A program made the translations under genes and the position numbers. From the NCBI RefSeq assembly GCF_000829375.1, contig NZ_AP014624.1:2046001-2110000 (forward strand): a stretch of 64,000 nucleotides of DNA, read 5' to 3'. Below the pieces are notes generated by a model that saw only the letters and a list, made by a program, of their open reading frames with translations, was not told the origin of the DNA and made no database searches. Positions 36,357-45,464 of the stretch are shown here, one piece after another. Numbering within the stretch: position 1 is the first letter of the stretch; each line of letters opens with the position of its first letter. This stretch comes from Chryseobacterium sp. StRB126 (GTDB taxonomy: Bacteria; Bacteroidota; Bacteroidia; Flavobacteriales; Weeksellaceae).

Positions 36357-37503
36357 ATGAAGTCATTTCTGTCATTATTGCTTGTCTCGTTTTTAACTTC
36401 CTTTTCACTCGCCCAGAATAAATTAACTGTTCTAAAAGCCAATGGACCTAAAGCCGTTATTTACGAAAAAGATAATGGCTTAAAAACAGACTGGAATATA
36501 GATCCTAAAATTAAGCCGGATGTCTATACGGTATCTAAAATAGCCACTTCTAATAAAAGGGTTACTATAAAAACAGATATAGACTCTCTTATTGTAGATC
36601 TCAAAAAAGGAGAAAAAAAAAGACTTTATTATTCTTTTGAAAGGTAAAGATTCTGCGTTGACGAGAATTGAGTCTCTGCCACCGAAAGATTTTAGTAAAA
36701 TGTCCTTTAAAGACACGCTGCAGCTTCATATCAATGAACAGAATACGATATTTGTAAAAACAGTACTTAATAAAGTGGATACCCTTTTACTTAATTTTGA
36801 TACGGGTACAAGTGATCTTGTTCTTACGCAGGAAACATTGAAGAATAAAATCAAAAGCTCATTAAAATCGGGGACCAATTTTCTGCAGATCGGAAAAAAA
36901 GAATATCGGGGTTTCAATATTTATCCGGCACAGCTTACCGGTCATGGGACGGATGGTAGATTTGGTTGGGATTTATTTGATGGAATGGTTGTAGAATTAA
37001 ATCATGATAAAGGTTTAATGGTGGTGCATTCTCAGCTTCCATCCAAAGTAAAATCTGAATATTCTCAGCTTCCGATAAAATATTATAACAATGTCTTTCA
37101 GGTTCCGGTAGATATTGCTCAGGACCAGACTAAAAATAAAGATTGGTATCTGTTTGATACAGGATATCAAAGAACAGCGATGCTGGATGGTCCTTTATTG
37201 AATGAACAAGGTTTTCCAACGGATAAAATGACAGTCATTAAAAAAGTAATCATGAAAGGAGCACAAGGCAATGAAATTCCTGTTATGACCTCTAATCTTC
37301 AAACTTTATCATTAGGAAAAACACAGCTAAAAGACATTCCTGTACAGCTATTGTCTCAAAGTAGACCCGTAACGGGTACCAGGATGAATATTTTGGGTAA
37401 TGAAATCCTGAAAAGGTTTAATATATTTCTGGACTTTCAAAAAAATATTGTTTATCTGAAGCCTAATAAACTGGTTAATGTTACTTATATTGAAAGTAAA
37501 TAA
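36357..37503 (+). pseudogene. Secreted pepsin/retropepsin-like aspartyl protease, split at an A9 run
   Basis: The gene starts at 36357 with a signal peptide (MKSFLSLLLVSFLTSFSLAQ), but the frame ends at 36647. The remainder continues one frame away to 37503; alone it could start only at TTG 36637. With eight A instead of nine at 36613-36621, the product reads KKGEKKDFIILLKGKDSALTRIE and joins smoothly to about 381 residues. The second part has two Asp-Thr-Gly motifs (FDTGTSDLVLT and FDTGYQRTAML), the hallmark of aspartyl proteases. It closes the peptide cassette 18 bases after the oxygenase-like genes, so it may be the leader or processing peptidase. It could be a pseudogene, an assembly error, or slippage-controlled. 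Confidence 0.8.
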
Positions 37504-37540
37504 GCTTTTTTAGATCAGTGTTTTTAATACAATAATATAA

Positions 37541-37576
37541 AAAGTCCCCAAGTTTTTATTGGCTTGGGGGCTTTTT
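37541..37576 (+). terminator. Terminator of the peptide cassette
   Basis: AAAGTCCCCAAG (37541-37552) pairs with CTTGGGGGCTTT (37563-37574) with one mismatch, and a T-run follows. Confidence 0.85.
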
Positions 37577-37585
37577 ATGTTAAAT

Positions 37586-37817
37586 AACCTGAGTTCGGGA
37601 TAAGACATTTCTGTTTTTAGTAAGTAAGGAAGCCTGGAGCTGGGAGAGGGAAGTGAATTGAGGTTAAAAAAGCACTTACAACCCTGTAATGTATTATTCC
37701 TTTAAAGAGAGCTTCATCAAATTTTGCGGCAATGTCAGAAATTGTAGTTTCGATAGTAACTTCCAGCCTCTCTCTTCCAGCCTCTTATCCTTAATTTTAT
37801 GATCCCGAATCCGGGTT
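37586..37817. repeat. MITE-like element A, 232 bp
   Basis: The left end AACCTGAGTTCGGGATAAG (37586-37604) matches the complement of the right end (AACCCGGATTCGGGATC at 37801-37817) at about 13 of 16 bases. An inner inverted pair of the GGAAG-CCTGGAGCTGGGAGAG motif lies at 37626-37653 and 37758-37784. The right end touches the stop codon of the sterol desaturase gene. A second, related copy is at 56095-56302. Confidence 0.65.
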
Positions 37818-38790
37818 AATTAGGAGTATATTCAGGCTCATTAGCTTCGTTCGGTTCAGCTTGAGCGGGTAATGGTTTATTTTTTACCTTTTCTTTGTAT
37901 TCTTTCTGGAACTGTTTTACAGTTTTACCAGTTCCGTCATGTCTCCATCCCGGTGAATAGAAGAGGTATTTCAGACGGTCTTTGAAAGAAAGTCCCGGTT
38001 GTTTCAGATCCTTTCCAATTCTTCTCCATTCATAAAACAGGACTGTGGCCGGATCTTTAGACTTCATCTTAGGATAAATACCATATTTTACAGGAACTTC
38101 AGGATCTTCCTTTTCAAATGTTCCGAAGATTTTATCCCAGATAATCAATCCCATTCCCATGTTACGGTCAAGGTATTTAATATTACAGGCATGATGCACT
38201 CGGTGATGAGAAGGAGTTACTAAAATATATTCCAGGAAGCCCATACTTTTTATAGACTGCGTGTGTACAAAGGTCCCATAAATCTGAATAGCAGAATAAG
38301 CTACCATAACATGCAGTGGATGAAATCCGATGAATGCTAAAGGAGAGAAGAATAAATATCTGTACAAAGGTTGAAATACAGGACTTCTGAACCCTGTGGT
38401 GATATTGAAATAATCAGAATTATGATGGGTGATATGCACTGCCCAAAACACACGGGAATGATGATCTACGTAATGATGAACATAATAAGCAAGATCCTGG
38501 GCCAGAAATACAGCTATCCAGTACCAGACTCCTACTTCCCAATCAAAAATGCGATGATAGTAAAAGAACATCATAACGAGCATGGAAAAACCTTTCATAA
38601 TGATATCAAGGCTATAATTTAAAAGTGCTAAAAGCACATTGGTAGCCACATCTTTCGTTTCATAAAGCTTCTCTTTATTGAAGTGGCTATACGCCATCTC
38701 TATAAAAATGATACCCGCAAACATAGGAATGGCCCAAGGATAAACAATATCCGGTCCATCACTTTCAAACATTTTACTGAAATCAAACAT
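37816..38790 (-). CDS. Sterol desaturase / fatty acid hydroxylase superfamily membrane protein
   Basis: A 324-residue membrane protein with four or so hydrophobic segments and the histidine boxes of the di-iron hydroxylases: HHYVDHH (about 118-124), HITHHN and HHRVHHA. Such enzymes hydroxylate or desaturate lipids at the membrane; the lipid substrate is not clear from sequence. The tail after about residue 250 is rich in Lys/Pro and probably cytosolic. It is on the opposite strand to the starch genes and separates the peptide cassette from the amylase gene, so it is probably unrelated to either. Confidence 0.9.
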   Translation of the reverse strand: MFDFSKMFESDGPDIVYPWAIPMFAGIIFIEMAYSHFNKEKLYETKDVATNVLLALLNYSLDIIMKGFSMLVMMFFYYHRIFDWEVGVWYWIAVFLAQDLAYYVHHYVDHHSRVFWAVHITHHNSDYFNITTGFRSPVFQPLYRYLFFSPLAFIGFHPLHVMVAYSAIQIYGTFVHTQSIKSMGFLEYILVTPSHHRVHHACNIKYLDRNMGMGLIIWDKIFGTFEKEDPEVPVKYGIYPKMKSKDPATVLFYEWRRIGKDLKQPGLSFKDRLKYLFYSPGWRHDGTGKTVKQFQKEYKEKVKNKPLPAQAEPNEANEPEYTPN

Positions 38791-39176
38791 TTTTTCTGTA
38801 AATCTAAAAATAAAACAGTTAAAAATTGCTTATTTTGGATTAAATGTTCTTTTTATGTTATAATTTATTGGAAATTTAATAGAAAATAGGATGCGAATAG
38901 TGAAATATTGTTGTTCTGTTTTAAAATAAGTAATAAATGAAGCTCTATTCCAGTAATGAATTTTATCAATCGGAGAAATCTGATGAATAAAAGATAATTC
39001 TACTCATTATTTTATAATAACTCTAAAGCTTTTTTCGTAATTTGCTGCTAAGTTGTTCATACTTAAATTGTTGAGTGTTAAAATGTAACTTGCTGGTTTT
39101 CAAAATGATGAACAGTGTTCTTAATGGCATTCTATAGTACACAGCTAATCATTAAATTGGAGATTACAACTAAGTT
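38791..39176. other. 386-base A+T-rich gap before the amylase gene
   Basis: Divergent control region for the desaturase and amylase genes. No RNA gene or strong repeat seen. No clear full TTTG/TAnnTTTG promoter could be fixed; short A+T-rich stretches only. Confidence 0.5.
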
Positions 39177-41039
39177 ATGAGAAAAATATATACATTATTT
39201 GCCCTTTCCGCTGCTTCAATAGCTTTTTCCCAATCAACAGTGTTGGAAAAAGTAGAACCGGCTTTCTGGTGGAAGGGAATGAAAAATCCTGAACTGCAGA
39301 TTCTTGTTTACGGAAAAGGAATCGCTAATAATAAGATCTCTCTTTCAGATGGTGTACAGATTAAAAATGTTCAAAAGGTAGAAAATCCGAACTATGTTTT
39401 TATCACAATCAATACCAATGAAATTAACGTTCCGAAGTTTAGCATCAATATTGAAAATGATAAAAAGAATCTGGGTTCTTATACCTATGAACTGAAACCA
39501 AGAAATTCAGGAGCCGCAGACCGAGAATCTTATACTTCAAAGGATGTGATGTACCTTATTATGCCGGATCGTTTTGCCAATGGAAACGAAAAAAACGATT
39601 CTGTTCCGGAATTAACTGAAAAAGCAGATCGAACTTTACCCAACGGAAGACACGGCGGAGACCTTCAGGGAATCATCAATAATTTGGATTACATTCAAAA
39701 CCTTGGCGCAACAGCTGTTTGGTTAACACCTGTGAATGAAGATAATGAAAAAGTATATTCCTATCATGGATATGCTCAGACCGATCTGTATAAAATTGAT
39801 GCCCGCTACGGCACCAATGAAGACTACAAAAAACTTTCTCAGGAATTAAATAAAAGGAATATGAAACTGGTGATGGATTATGTCACCAATCACTGGGGTA
39901 TTTCTCATTGGATGATAAAAGACCTTCCCACAAAAGACTGGATTCACTGGTTCAAAGAAGGAGAAGATGGTTTTAAAAGATCCAATTACAAAACATCCAC
40001 ACAGTTTGATCCCAACGCTTCGGATATTGATAAAAAATATGCGTTAGATGGATGGTTTGATAAAACAATGCCGGATCTTAACCAGAAAAATCCATTGGTT
40101 TTAAAATATTTAACCCAAAATGCCATCTGGTGGATTGAATATGCTGAATTAGGAGGTTTCCGTGTAGATACCTATCCTTACAATGATAAAGAAGCCATGG
40201 CAAAATGGGCCAAAGCCATTACCGATGAATATCCCAAATTTAATATCGTAGGCGAATCTTGGTTGTATACCGCAGGGCAAATTTCAGCATGGCAAAAAAA
40301 CTCAAAAACAGGAGAAGCAGCCGGATATAACTCAAACCTCCCGTCTGTAATGGATTTTATGCTTTTTGGAGATATGCCGAAAGCTTTCAAAGAAAAAGAA
40401 GGCTGGAATACAGGAATGATTAAGCTTTACGACTCTTTCAGCAGCGATTTCCTTTATCCGGACATCAATAATGTAATGGTGTTCTTTGAAAATCATGATA
40501 CCGAAAGATGGAATGAGATTTTCAACGCAGATCCGAACGTTTACAAAATGGGATTAACCCTTATCTCAACAGTCCGCGGAATTCCACAGATCTATTATGG
40601 CTCAGAAGTCGGAATGCGAGGGAATAAAGAAAAAGGAGGCGATGCTGATATCCGCAGAGACTTTCCGGGAGGCTGGAAATCTGATAAACAAAATGCTTTC
40701 AATCCCACAACACAAACTCCTGAGCAAAAAGAATTCTATCAGTTTACCCGGAAATTATTAAACTGGAGAAAAGGAAAAGAAGTAATTCATACCGGGAAAA
40801 CGAAAAATTTTGTTCCGAAAGATGGTGTATTTACTTATTTCAGATATAATGACAAAGAAAGTGTAATGGTGGTCATCAACAATAATAAAAATGATCATAC
40901 GTTAGACTTAAAATATTTTGAAGAATCGCTGAAAGGGTTTTCCAAAGGCAAAGAAGTGATTTCAGGCAAAGAATTTTCATTACAGAATACGTTAACAATT
41001 CCTGCCAAAACTCCATTAATTATTGAACTAGAAAAATAA
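39177..41039 (+). CDS. GH13 alpha-amylase / neopullulanase-type enzyme (SusA-like)
   Basis: A 620-residue secreted enzyme (signal peptide MRKIYTLFALSAASIAFSQ). An N-terminal beta domain as in cyclomaltodextrinases (about 20-115) precedes the GH13 barrel. Catalytic residues by motif are Asp331 (GFRVDTYPY), Glu360 (IVGESW) and Asp441 (FENHDTER); MDYVTNHWG is the first conserved block. A C-terminal beta domain follows. It would cut alpha-1,4 (and perhaps alpha-1,6) links in maltodextrins, with products passed to the permease two genes downstream. It starts a run of three same-strand genes to 42965. Confidence 0.95.
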   Translation: MRKIYTLFALSAASIAFSQSTVLEKVEPAFWWKGMKNPELQILVYGKGIANNKISLSDGVQIKNVQKVENPNYVFITINTNEINVPKFSINIENDKKNLGSYTYELKPRNSGAADRESYTSKDVMYLIMPDRFANGNEKNDSVPELTEKADRTLPNGRHGGDLQGIINNLDYIQNLGATAVWLTPVNEDNEKVYSYHGYAQTDLYKIDARYGTNEDYKKLSQELNKRNMKLVMDYVTNHWGISHWMIKDLPTKDWIHWFKEGEDGFKRSNYKTSTQFDPNASDIDKKYALDGWFDKTMPDLNQKNPLVLKYLTQNAIWWIEYAELGGFRVDTYPYNDKEAMAKWAKAITDEYPKFNIVGESWLYTAGQISAWQKNSKTGEAAGYNSNLPSVMDFMLFGDMPKAFKEKEGWNTGMIKLYDSFSSDFLYPDINNVMVFFENHDTERWNEIFNADPNVYKMGLTLISTVRGIPQIYYGSEVGMRGNKEKGGDADIRRDFPGGWKSDKQNAFNPTTQTPEQKEFYQFTRKLLNWRKGKEVIHTGKTKNFVPKDGVFTYFRYNDKESVMVVINNNKNDHTLDLKYFEESLKGFSKGKEVISGKEFSLQNTLTIPAKTPLIIELEK

Positions 41040-41047
41040 ATAATACG

Positions 41048-41569
41048 ATGAATAAATTAATAGCTGTTCATACACTTATCCTGTTTTTATTCGGATTTAC
41101 AGTAGTTTCAGCACAATCAAACAAAACATTTGAAAAAGAAAAATCAGAAATCAGCACCATGCTTGATGCCTTCAATGTAGCTGCTGCCAAAGCTGATTAT
41201 ACAGGGTACTTCAACTTTTTTGCTGATGAGTCCACATTTATCGGAACAGATGCTACAGAAGTCTGGAATAAAAAGGAATTTATGGTGTGGGCAAAACCTC
41301 ATTTCGATAAAAAGAAAACCTGGAATTTTACAGCATTGAAAAGAAATATCTACTTCAGTAAAGATGGAAAGCTGGCTTGGTTTGATGAATTACTGGATAC
41401 TCAAATGAAAATCTGCCGTGGTTCAGGAGTCGTAGAAAAGATCAATGGACAATGGAAAGTAAAACAATACGTCCTTTCTATGACGGTTCCTAATGATGTT
41501 GTAGATAAAGTTGTAGTGGAGAAAACAGCTCTTGAAGATGTTTTGATTAAAGAATTAAAGACAAAATAA
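41048..41569 (+). CDS. Secreted NTF2-like / DUF4440 family protein
   Basis: A 173-residue protein with a signal peptide (LILFLFGFTVVSAQ) and an NTF2/SnoaL-like cone fold: a long helix (EISTMLDAFNVAAAKADYTGYFNFFADESTFIGTD), then strands containing LAWFDELLD and the closing VEKINGQWKVKQYVLSMTVPND. It lies 8 bases after the amylase gene and 13 before the permease gene. It may aid starch processing, but no catalytic function is evident. Confidence 0.88.
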   Translation: MNKLIAVHTLILFLFGFTVVSAQSNKTFEKEKSEISTMLDAFNVAAAKADYTGYFNFFADESTFIGTDATEVWNKKEFMVWAKPHFDKKKTWNFTALKRNIYFSKDGKLAWFDELLDTQMKICRGSGVVEKINGQWKVKQYVLSMTVPNDVVDKVVVEKTALEDVLIKELKTK

Positions 41570-41582
41570 GCATAAAAAAGCA

Positions 41583-42965
41583 ATGGCTGGAAAAATAAAA
41601 CCTGAACTTTCACTTACTCAGATCATTAATATGAGTATGGGATTCCTCGGAATCCAAATGGCATTCGGATTACAAAATGGAAATGCAAGCCGTATTCTTG
41701 CCAATTTAGGAGCGGATGTTCACGAACTGTCATGGTTCTGGCTGGTGGCTCCCATTACAGGGCTCATTGTTCAGCCAATTATTGGCCATATGGGTGATAA
41801 TACCTGGAGCCCGTTGGGAAGAAGAAAACCCTATTTCCTGATTGGTGCTGTCTTGTGTGCCATAGGATTGGTGTTGCTGCCAAATGCTGCTTCTGTAACC
41901 CAGATGTTTGCAGCTAATGCCCTTTTATTAGCGGTGATTTTTCTGGCGATGATGGATGCTTCCGTTAATATTGCCATGGAACCTTTCAGAGCATTGGTGG
42001 GGGATATGCTCCCCAAACATCAGGGAACCATCGGGTTTTCAGTGCAAACCATCCTGATTGGAGTTGGAGCAGTATTGGGGTCGTATTTGCCAGATTGGCT
42101 GACCAAGCTTGGTATTTCCAACGTAGCGCCTAAAGGTTTTGTTGCAGACAACGTCATCTATTCCTTCTATGTGGGCGCGGTATTGCTGATTATTTCTATT
42201 CTGTATACCATCATCACAACTAAAGAATATTCTCCGGAAGAATTTGCAGCCTTTGAAGATGGAAAAGAAATAGAACATGAAAAATCCAAATTTTCAGATA
42301 TTTTCAAAGATTTTGCCGGAATTCCTGCACAGATGAAAAAGCTTGGAATTGTCCAATTCTTCTCATGGTTTGCCCTGTTTACAATGTGGGTATTTACAAC
42401 CAGTGCTTTGGCAACCCATCATTTGGGACTTTCTCCGGAAGATACTCATTCAAAAGCATTCAATGATGCTGGAGATTTAACCGGTAAACTCTTTGGAATG
42501 TATAACCTTTGGGCAATTCCTTTTGCCTTTTTGTTAACACCTATTGCTAAATGGATCGGTAAAAAGCAGACTCATGCTTTAGCTCTGTTGTGTGGTGGTT
42601 TAGGATTGATCTCTATGTATTTTATCAAAGATGTGGAGAACCTCTGGATTTCAATGATCGGATTAGGGTTTGCATGGGCAAGTATTCTGGCAATGCCTTA
42701 TGCGATGCTGATAGAAGTAATTCCACAGAGAAAAATGGGAGTTTATATGGGTATATTCAACTTCTTTATTGTGATTCCGCAGATCATTAACGGTTTGTTT
42801 GGAGGGCCTGTCGTAAGCGGTATTTTTGGTAAACAGGCTATGGATTATGTTGTAGTAGGTGGAGTATGCATGCTGATCGGAGCTTTGGTCACTATGATTT
42901 TTGTTAAATCTGAAGACGAAACTCCCAAAGAAATTGAAGAAGAGATTAAACAGGTACATTTTTAG
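41583..42965 (+). CDS. SLC45-like MFS sugar permease
   Basis: A 460-residue protein with 12 likely transmembrane segments. It resembles the SLC45/MalT group of proton-coupled sucrose or maltose permeases: MSMGFLGIQMAFGLQNGNASRIL at the start, IGHMGDNTWSPLGRRKPYFLIGA between helices 2 and 3, and a cytosolic central loop of charged residues. It would take maltose or glucose from the periplasm to the cytoplasm, completing the starch pathway. It is last of the amylase-NTF2-permease run. Confidence 0.9.
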   Translation: MAGKIKPELSLTQIINMSMGFLGIQMAFGLQNGNASRILANLGADVHELSWFWLVAPITGLIVQPIIGHMGDNTWSPLGRRKPYFLIGAVLCAIGLVLLPNAASVTQMFAANALLLAVIFLAMMDASVNIAMEPFRALVGDMLPKHQGTIGFSVQTILIGVGAVLGSYLPDWLTKLGISNVAPKGFVADNVIYSFYVGAVLLIISILYTIITTKEYSPEEFAAFEDGKEIEHEKSKFSDIFKDFAGIPAQMKKLGIVQFFSWFALFTMWVFTTSALATHHLGLSPEDTHSKAFNDAGDLTGKLFGMYNLWAIPFAFLLTPIAKWIGKKQTHALALLCGGLGLISMYFIKDVENLWISMIGLGFAWASILAMPYAMLIEVIPQRKMGVYMGIFNFFIVIPQIINGLFGGPVVSGIFGKQAMDYVVVGGVCMLIGALVTMIFVKSEDETPKEIEEEIKQVHF

Positions 42966-43017
42966 TCTGAAGCTGAAAATAATACAGCTATAGAATAAAA
43001 ATAAATGTAATAAAATT

Positions 43018-43090
43018 CAATAGGGGCGGGCTTTAGCCCGCTCTTATATTTAAAATGCATTCCATTTGGCTTTAGCCAAAACCTATATGT
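43018..43090. repeat. REP-like double hairpin, copy 1
   Basis: GGGGCGGGCTTTAGCCCGCT folds on itself (GCGGGC-TTTA-GCCCGC), and about 30 bases later TTGGCTTTAGCCAAAA does the same. The pair is repeated at 61691-61757 and in degenerate form near 22763-22790. Such elements often lie just past gene ends. The remaining bases to 43292 hold degenerate AATCTG/TGTGATTT-type repeats. Confidence 0.75.
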
Positions 43091-43262
43091 TTCCAGACTC
43101 TTGTATGATGGTTCACAGATTTCCAGATGATTCAGATTGTTTTAACAATTTAAAAATATAAACATCATATTTTATCCATGCGCCATGCGAATATAAAGAT
43201 CTGTGTATTTTGTGTGATTTATGGGAAAATAAGAACCTGATTGATGAATAAGACCAAAAATA

Positions 43263-43287
43263 AACGCCATCTAAATCAGGTGGCGTT
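43263..43287 (-). terminator. Terminator of the 43293-43760 lipoprotein gene
   Basis: AACGCCA (43263-43269) pairs with TGGCGTT (43281-43287), and a T-rich stretch follows on the minus strand. Confidence 0.8.
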
Positions 43288-43292
43288 ATTAA

Positions 43293-43760
43293 TTATAGTC
43301 TTTTGTATATTGCTGTTATCTCATCCTTTATTCCATCACCATTTACATCCGTGAGTTCCTGTATAACTTCTAATTCAGTGGCTGTCAATTTTTTTATAGT
43401 AGAGACTTCAGTGCTTCCATCATATTTAACCTGTATTGTTTTAGAAGAAGCGTCATAAGTATAATCAGTGGTAGTATCAGTATCAAGTTTGCATTCTGAT
43501 TCAGCATTTCCATAGTAGGAAATTTCGTGTATTTTTCCATTGGCTGCAATGTCTATAAATCCTTTTTTATCACATACATTTGCATCGGATGATTCGCTGG
43601 CAATAATACTGCCGTCTTTTCCGGAGTAGGCCATATATTTAGAAGGTTGCCATTTGCCAACAATACTTGCTTCAATTTTTTGGTTGTTATCGTTATCGTC
43701 ATTATTACATGCGAATAAGCTTAAGGTTGCAATGCTTAAAAATAGAGTTTTCTTGATCAT
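43293..43760 (-). CDS. Lipocalin-like lipoprotein
   Basis: A 155-residue lipoprotein (MIKKTLFLSIATLSLFACNNDDN, lipidated Cys18, then an Asp/Asn-rich linker). The fold resembles the lipocalin-like families of Bacteroidota: SIVGKWQPSKYMAY, then pairs of strands and a final DVNGDGIKDEITAIYKRL. A cousin lies at 60929-61408 (MKGDWKEVKTE ... YDKNGDKVIDVTYITYKR). Probably anchored in the outer membrane, binding a small ligand; the ligand is unknown. Confidence 0.75.
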   Translation of the reverse strand: MIKKTLFLSIATLSLFACNNDDNDNNQKIEASIVGKWQPSKYMAYSGKDGSIIASESSDANVCDKKGFIDIAANGKIHEISYYGNAESECKLDTDTTTDYTYDASSKTIQVKYDGSTEVSTIKKLTATELEVIQELTDVNGDGIKDEITAIYKRL

Positions 43761-43992
43761 TCTTTTTATATTTACGTTAAACGGGATAAATATAAAACGT
43801 TTTTAACACTCTTCGTAGTTAAATATATAGATTTAATTCTATAGCGATATGCATTTTTTATACTTTTGGAAAAATCCGTAGTTTTTGCTCAAACTTATTT
43901 TTATATTTATACTCGTTCCCATTCTGTAATGAGGTAGAACAAGGATGAATAGATTAGCTAAATTGCTGTTTTAAATAAGTAAAAGAAGGAAA

Positions 43993-44493
43993 ATGTCAGA
44001 AAACAAACCTGATGAATTTGATAGTCTAGGCTCTACCCGGGAAGAATTAGCAGAATATGATAAACATGTAGATTTCTATTATACAAATATCATCAATTCA
44101 TTAATTCTCTATACCTATAATGTAGAAGAGCTGGATAAGATGGCTCCTGTTTTAATAGATCCACTAACAGAATTATATGAAGAGCTTGACTATGCTTTTT
44201 TGCCAGTATTATTTGAAACAGTATTTAGGAATAAGCTTATTGATATGTCCTTAAAAGAAGAACTTTTGCTATTCAAAAAGAAAGTAAATGACACTTCCAA
44301 TGAAATATGGGATTGGAATATTTTAGATACCCATGAGTTTTGGAAAAATATAAAAATCGATGCTGAACAACTTCTCCATAAAATGAATATAGAAACAAGA
44401 GAATATAATACAGATTATACTACAATAATTCCAATGAAAAATAACGTTTCAACGGGATTTAAAAGATTGATGAATATTTTTTTTCTCAAATAA
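43993..44493 (+). CDS. Hypothetical cytoplasmic protein
   Basis: A 166-residue acidic, helix-rich protein without signal peptide or membrane segment. The start ATG has an AGAAGGAAA ribosome-binding-like stretch before it. No family is recognised; conserved-looking features include LYTYNVEELDKMAPVL and IWDWNILDTHEFWKN. It has no evident operon partner. The following 44494-44527 stretch is a copy of an AATCTGCGAAATCTGTG-type repeat. Confidence 0.6.
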   Translation: MSENKPDEFDSLGSTREELAEYDKHVDFYYTNIINSLILYTYNVEELDKMAPVLIDPLTELYEELDYAFLPVLFETVFRNKLIDMSLKEELLLFKKKVNDTSNEIWDWNILDTHEFWKNIKIDAEQLLHKMNIETREYNTDYTTIIPMKNNVSTGFKRLMNIFFLK

Positions 44494-44527
44494 AAATCTG
44501 CGAAATCTGTGTGATCTGCGGGAAATT
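44494..44527. repeat. Copy of a dispersed ATCTG(T)GAAATCTG repeat
   Basis: AATCTGCGAAATCTGTGTG then ATCTGCGGGAAA lies right after the 43993 gene. Related copies are at 22803-22833 and, degenerate, at 43197-43230. Confidence 0.5.
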
Positions 44528-44601
44528 AAATATCTCATATGGATTTATCAGCAGTTGTTCTTTCTTATCCTATATCAACTTTATTTCACCACTACATCCC
44601 G

Positions 44602-44609
44602 TACATTTG
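44602..44609 (+). promoter_or_regulatory. -7 box of the pirin gene
   Basis: TACATTTG matches the -7 consensus, 20 bases before the pirin ATG at 44630. No clean TTTG is found at the -33 distance. Confidence 0.45.
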
Positions 44610-44629
44610 TACCATAAATAATCACAGAA

Positions 44630-45358
44630 ATGAAAACAGTATATCATAAAGCAGATTCAAGAGGCCATGCCAATCATGGTTGGTTAAACTCTTATCATAC
44701 CTTCAGTTTTGCAAACTATCAGAACAGAGACAGAACAAACTTTGGAGTTTTGAGAGTATTGAATGATGACACCGTTTCTCAGGGAATGGGATTCGGGACA
44801 CACCCGCACAGGGATATGGAAATTATTTCTATTCCTCTAGAAGGAGATTTGGAACATAAAGATTCAATGGGAACTACTGCGGTAATCAGAAAAGGAGAAA
44901 TCCAGGTGATGAGTGCCGGAACCGGAGTACAACACAGTGAATACAACAAAAATAAAGATGAGGAAGTAAAATTCTTACAGATATGGGTTTTCCCAAAAGA
45001 ATTGAATGTTGAACCACGATACGATCAGAAAAGCATTAAAGAAGGAGAAAAAATCAACGGATTCCAACAGATTTTATCACCTAATAAAAATGATGATGGA
45101 GTCTGGATTCATCAGGATGCATGGTTTAATATTGCGAACTTCAAAAAAGGGAATGGTAAAAACTATACGTTGAATAAAAAAGGAAATGGAGTTTATGCAT
45201 TTGTGCTGAAAGGAAGCGCAAAAGTAGGAGATCGTATTCTGAATGAAAGAGATGGATTAGGAATCTGGGATACACAAAGTTTTAATATCGAGGCAGTAGA
45301 AGATACCGAAATATTATTGATGGAAGTCCCAATGGAATTACCTTCTTATCTTAAATAA
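44630..45358 (+). CDS. Pirin-family cupin protein
   Basis: A 242-residue bicupin of the YhhW/pirin type. The first cupin holds the metal-binding pattern FGTHPHRDMEIISIPLEGDLEHKDSMG, with SAGTGVQHSEYN and FLQIWVFP following; the second begins about residue 150. Homologues include quercetinase-like dioxygenases and stress-related proteins; the substrate is unclear. It lies upstream of an FMN reductase in the same orientation, 106 bases apart. Confidence 0.92.
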   Translation: MKTVYHKADSRGHANHGWLNSYHTFSFANYQNRDRTNFGVLRVLNDDTVSQGMGFGTHPHRDMEIISIPLEGDLEHKDSMGTTAVIRKGEIQVMSAGTGVQHSEYNKNKDEEVKFLQIWVFPKELNVEPRYDQKSIKEGEKINGFQQILSPNKNDDGVWIHQDAWFNIANFKKGNGKNYTLNKKGNGVYAFVLKGSAKVGDRILNERDGLGIWDTQSFNIEAVEDTEILLMEVPMELPSYLK

Positions 45359-45464
45359 AAAACTAAATTTGTATCCTTAAAATTAAAATAAAATAGGATT
45401 ACCATCAACAAAGTCCTTGCAGATGGTGATTCTTTAATGATAACTTAAAAATTTAATACAAAAT

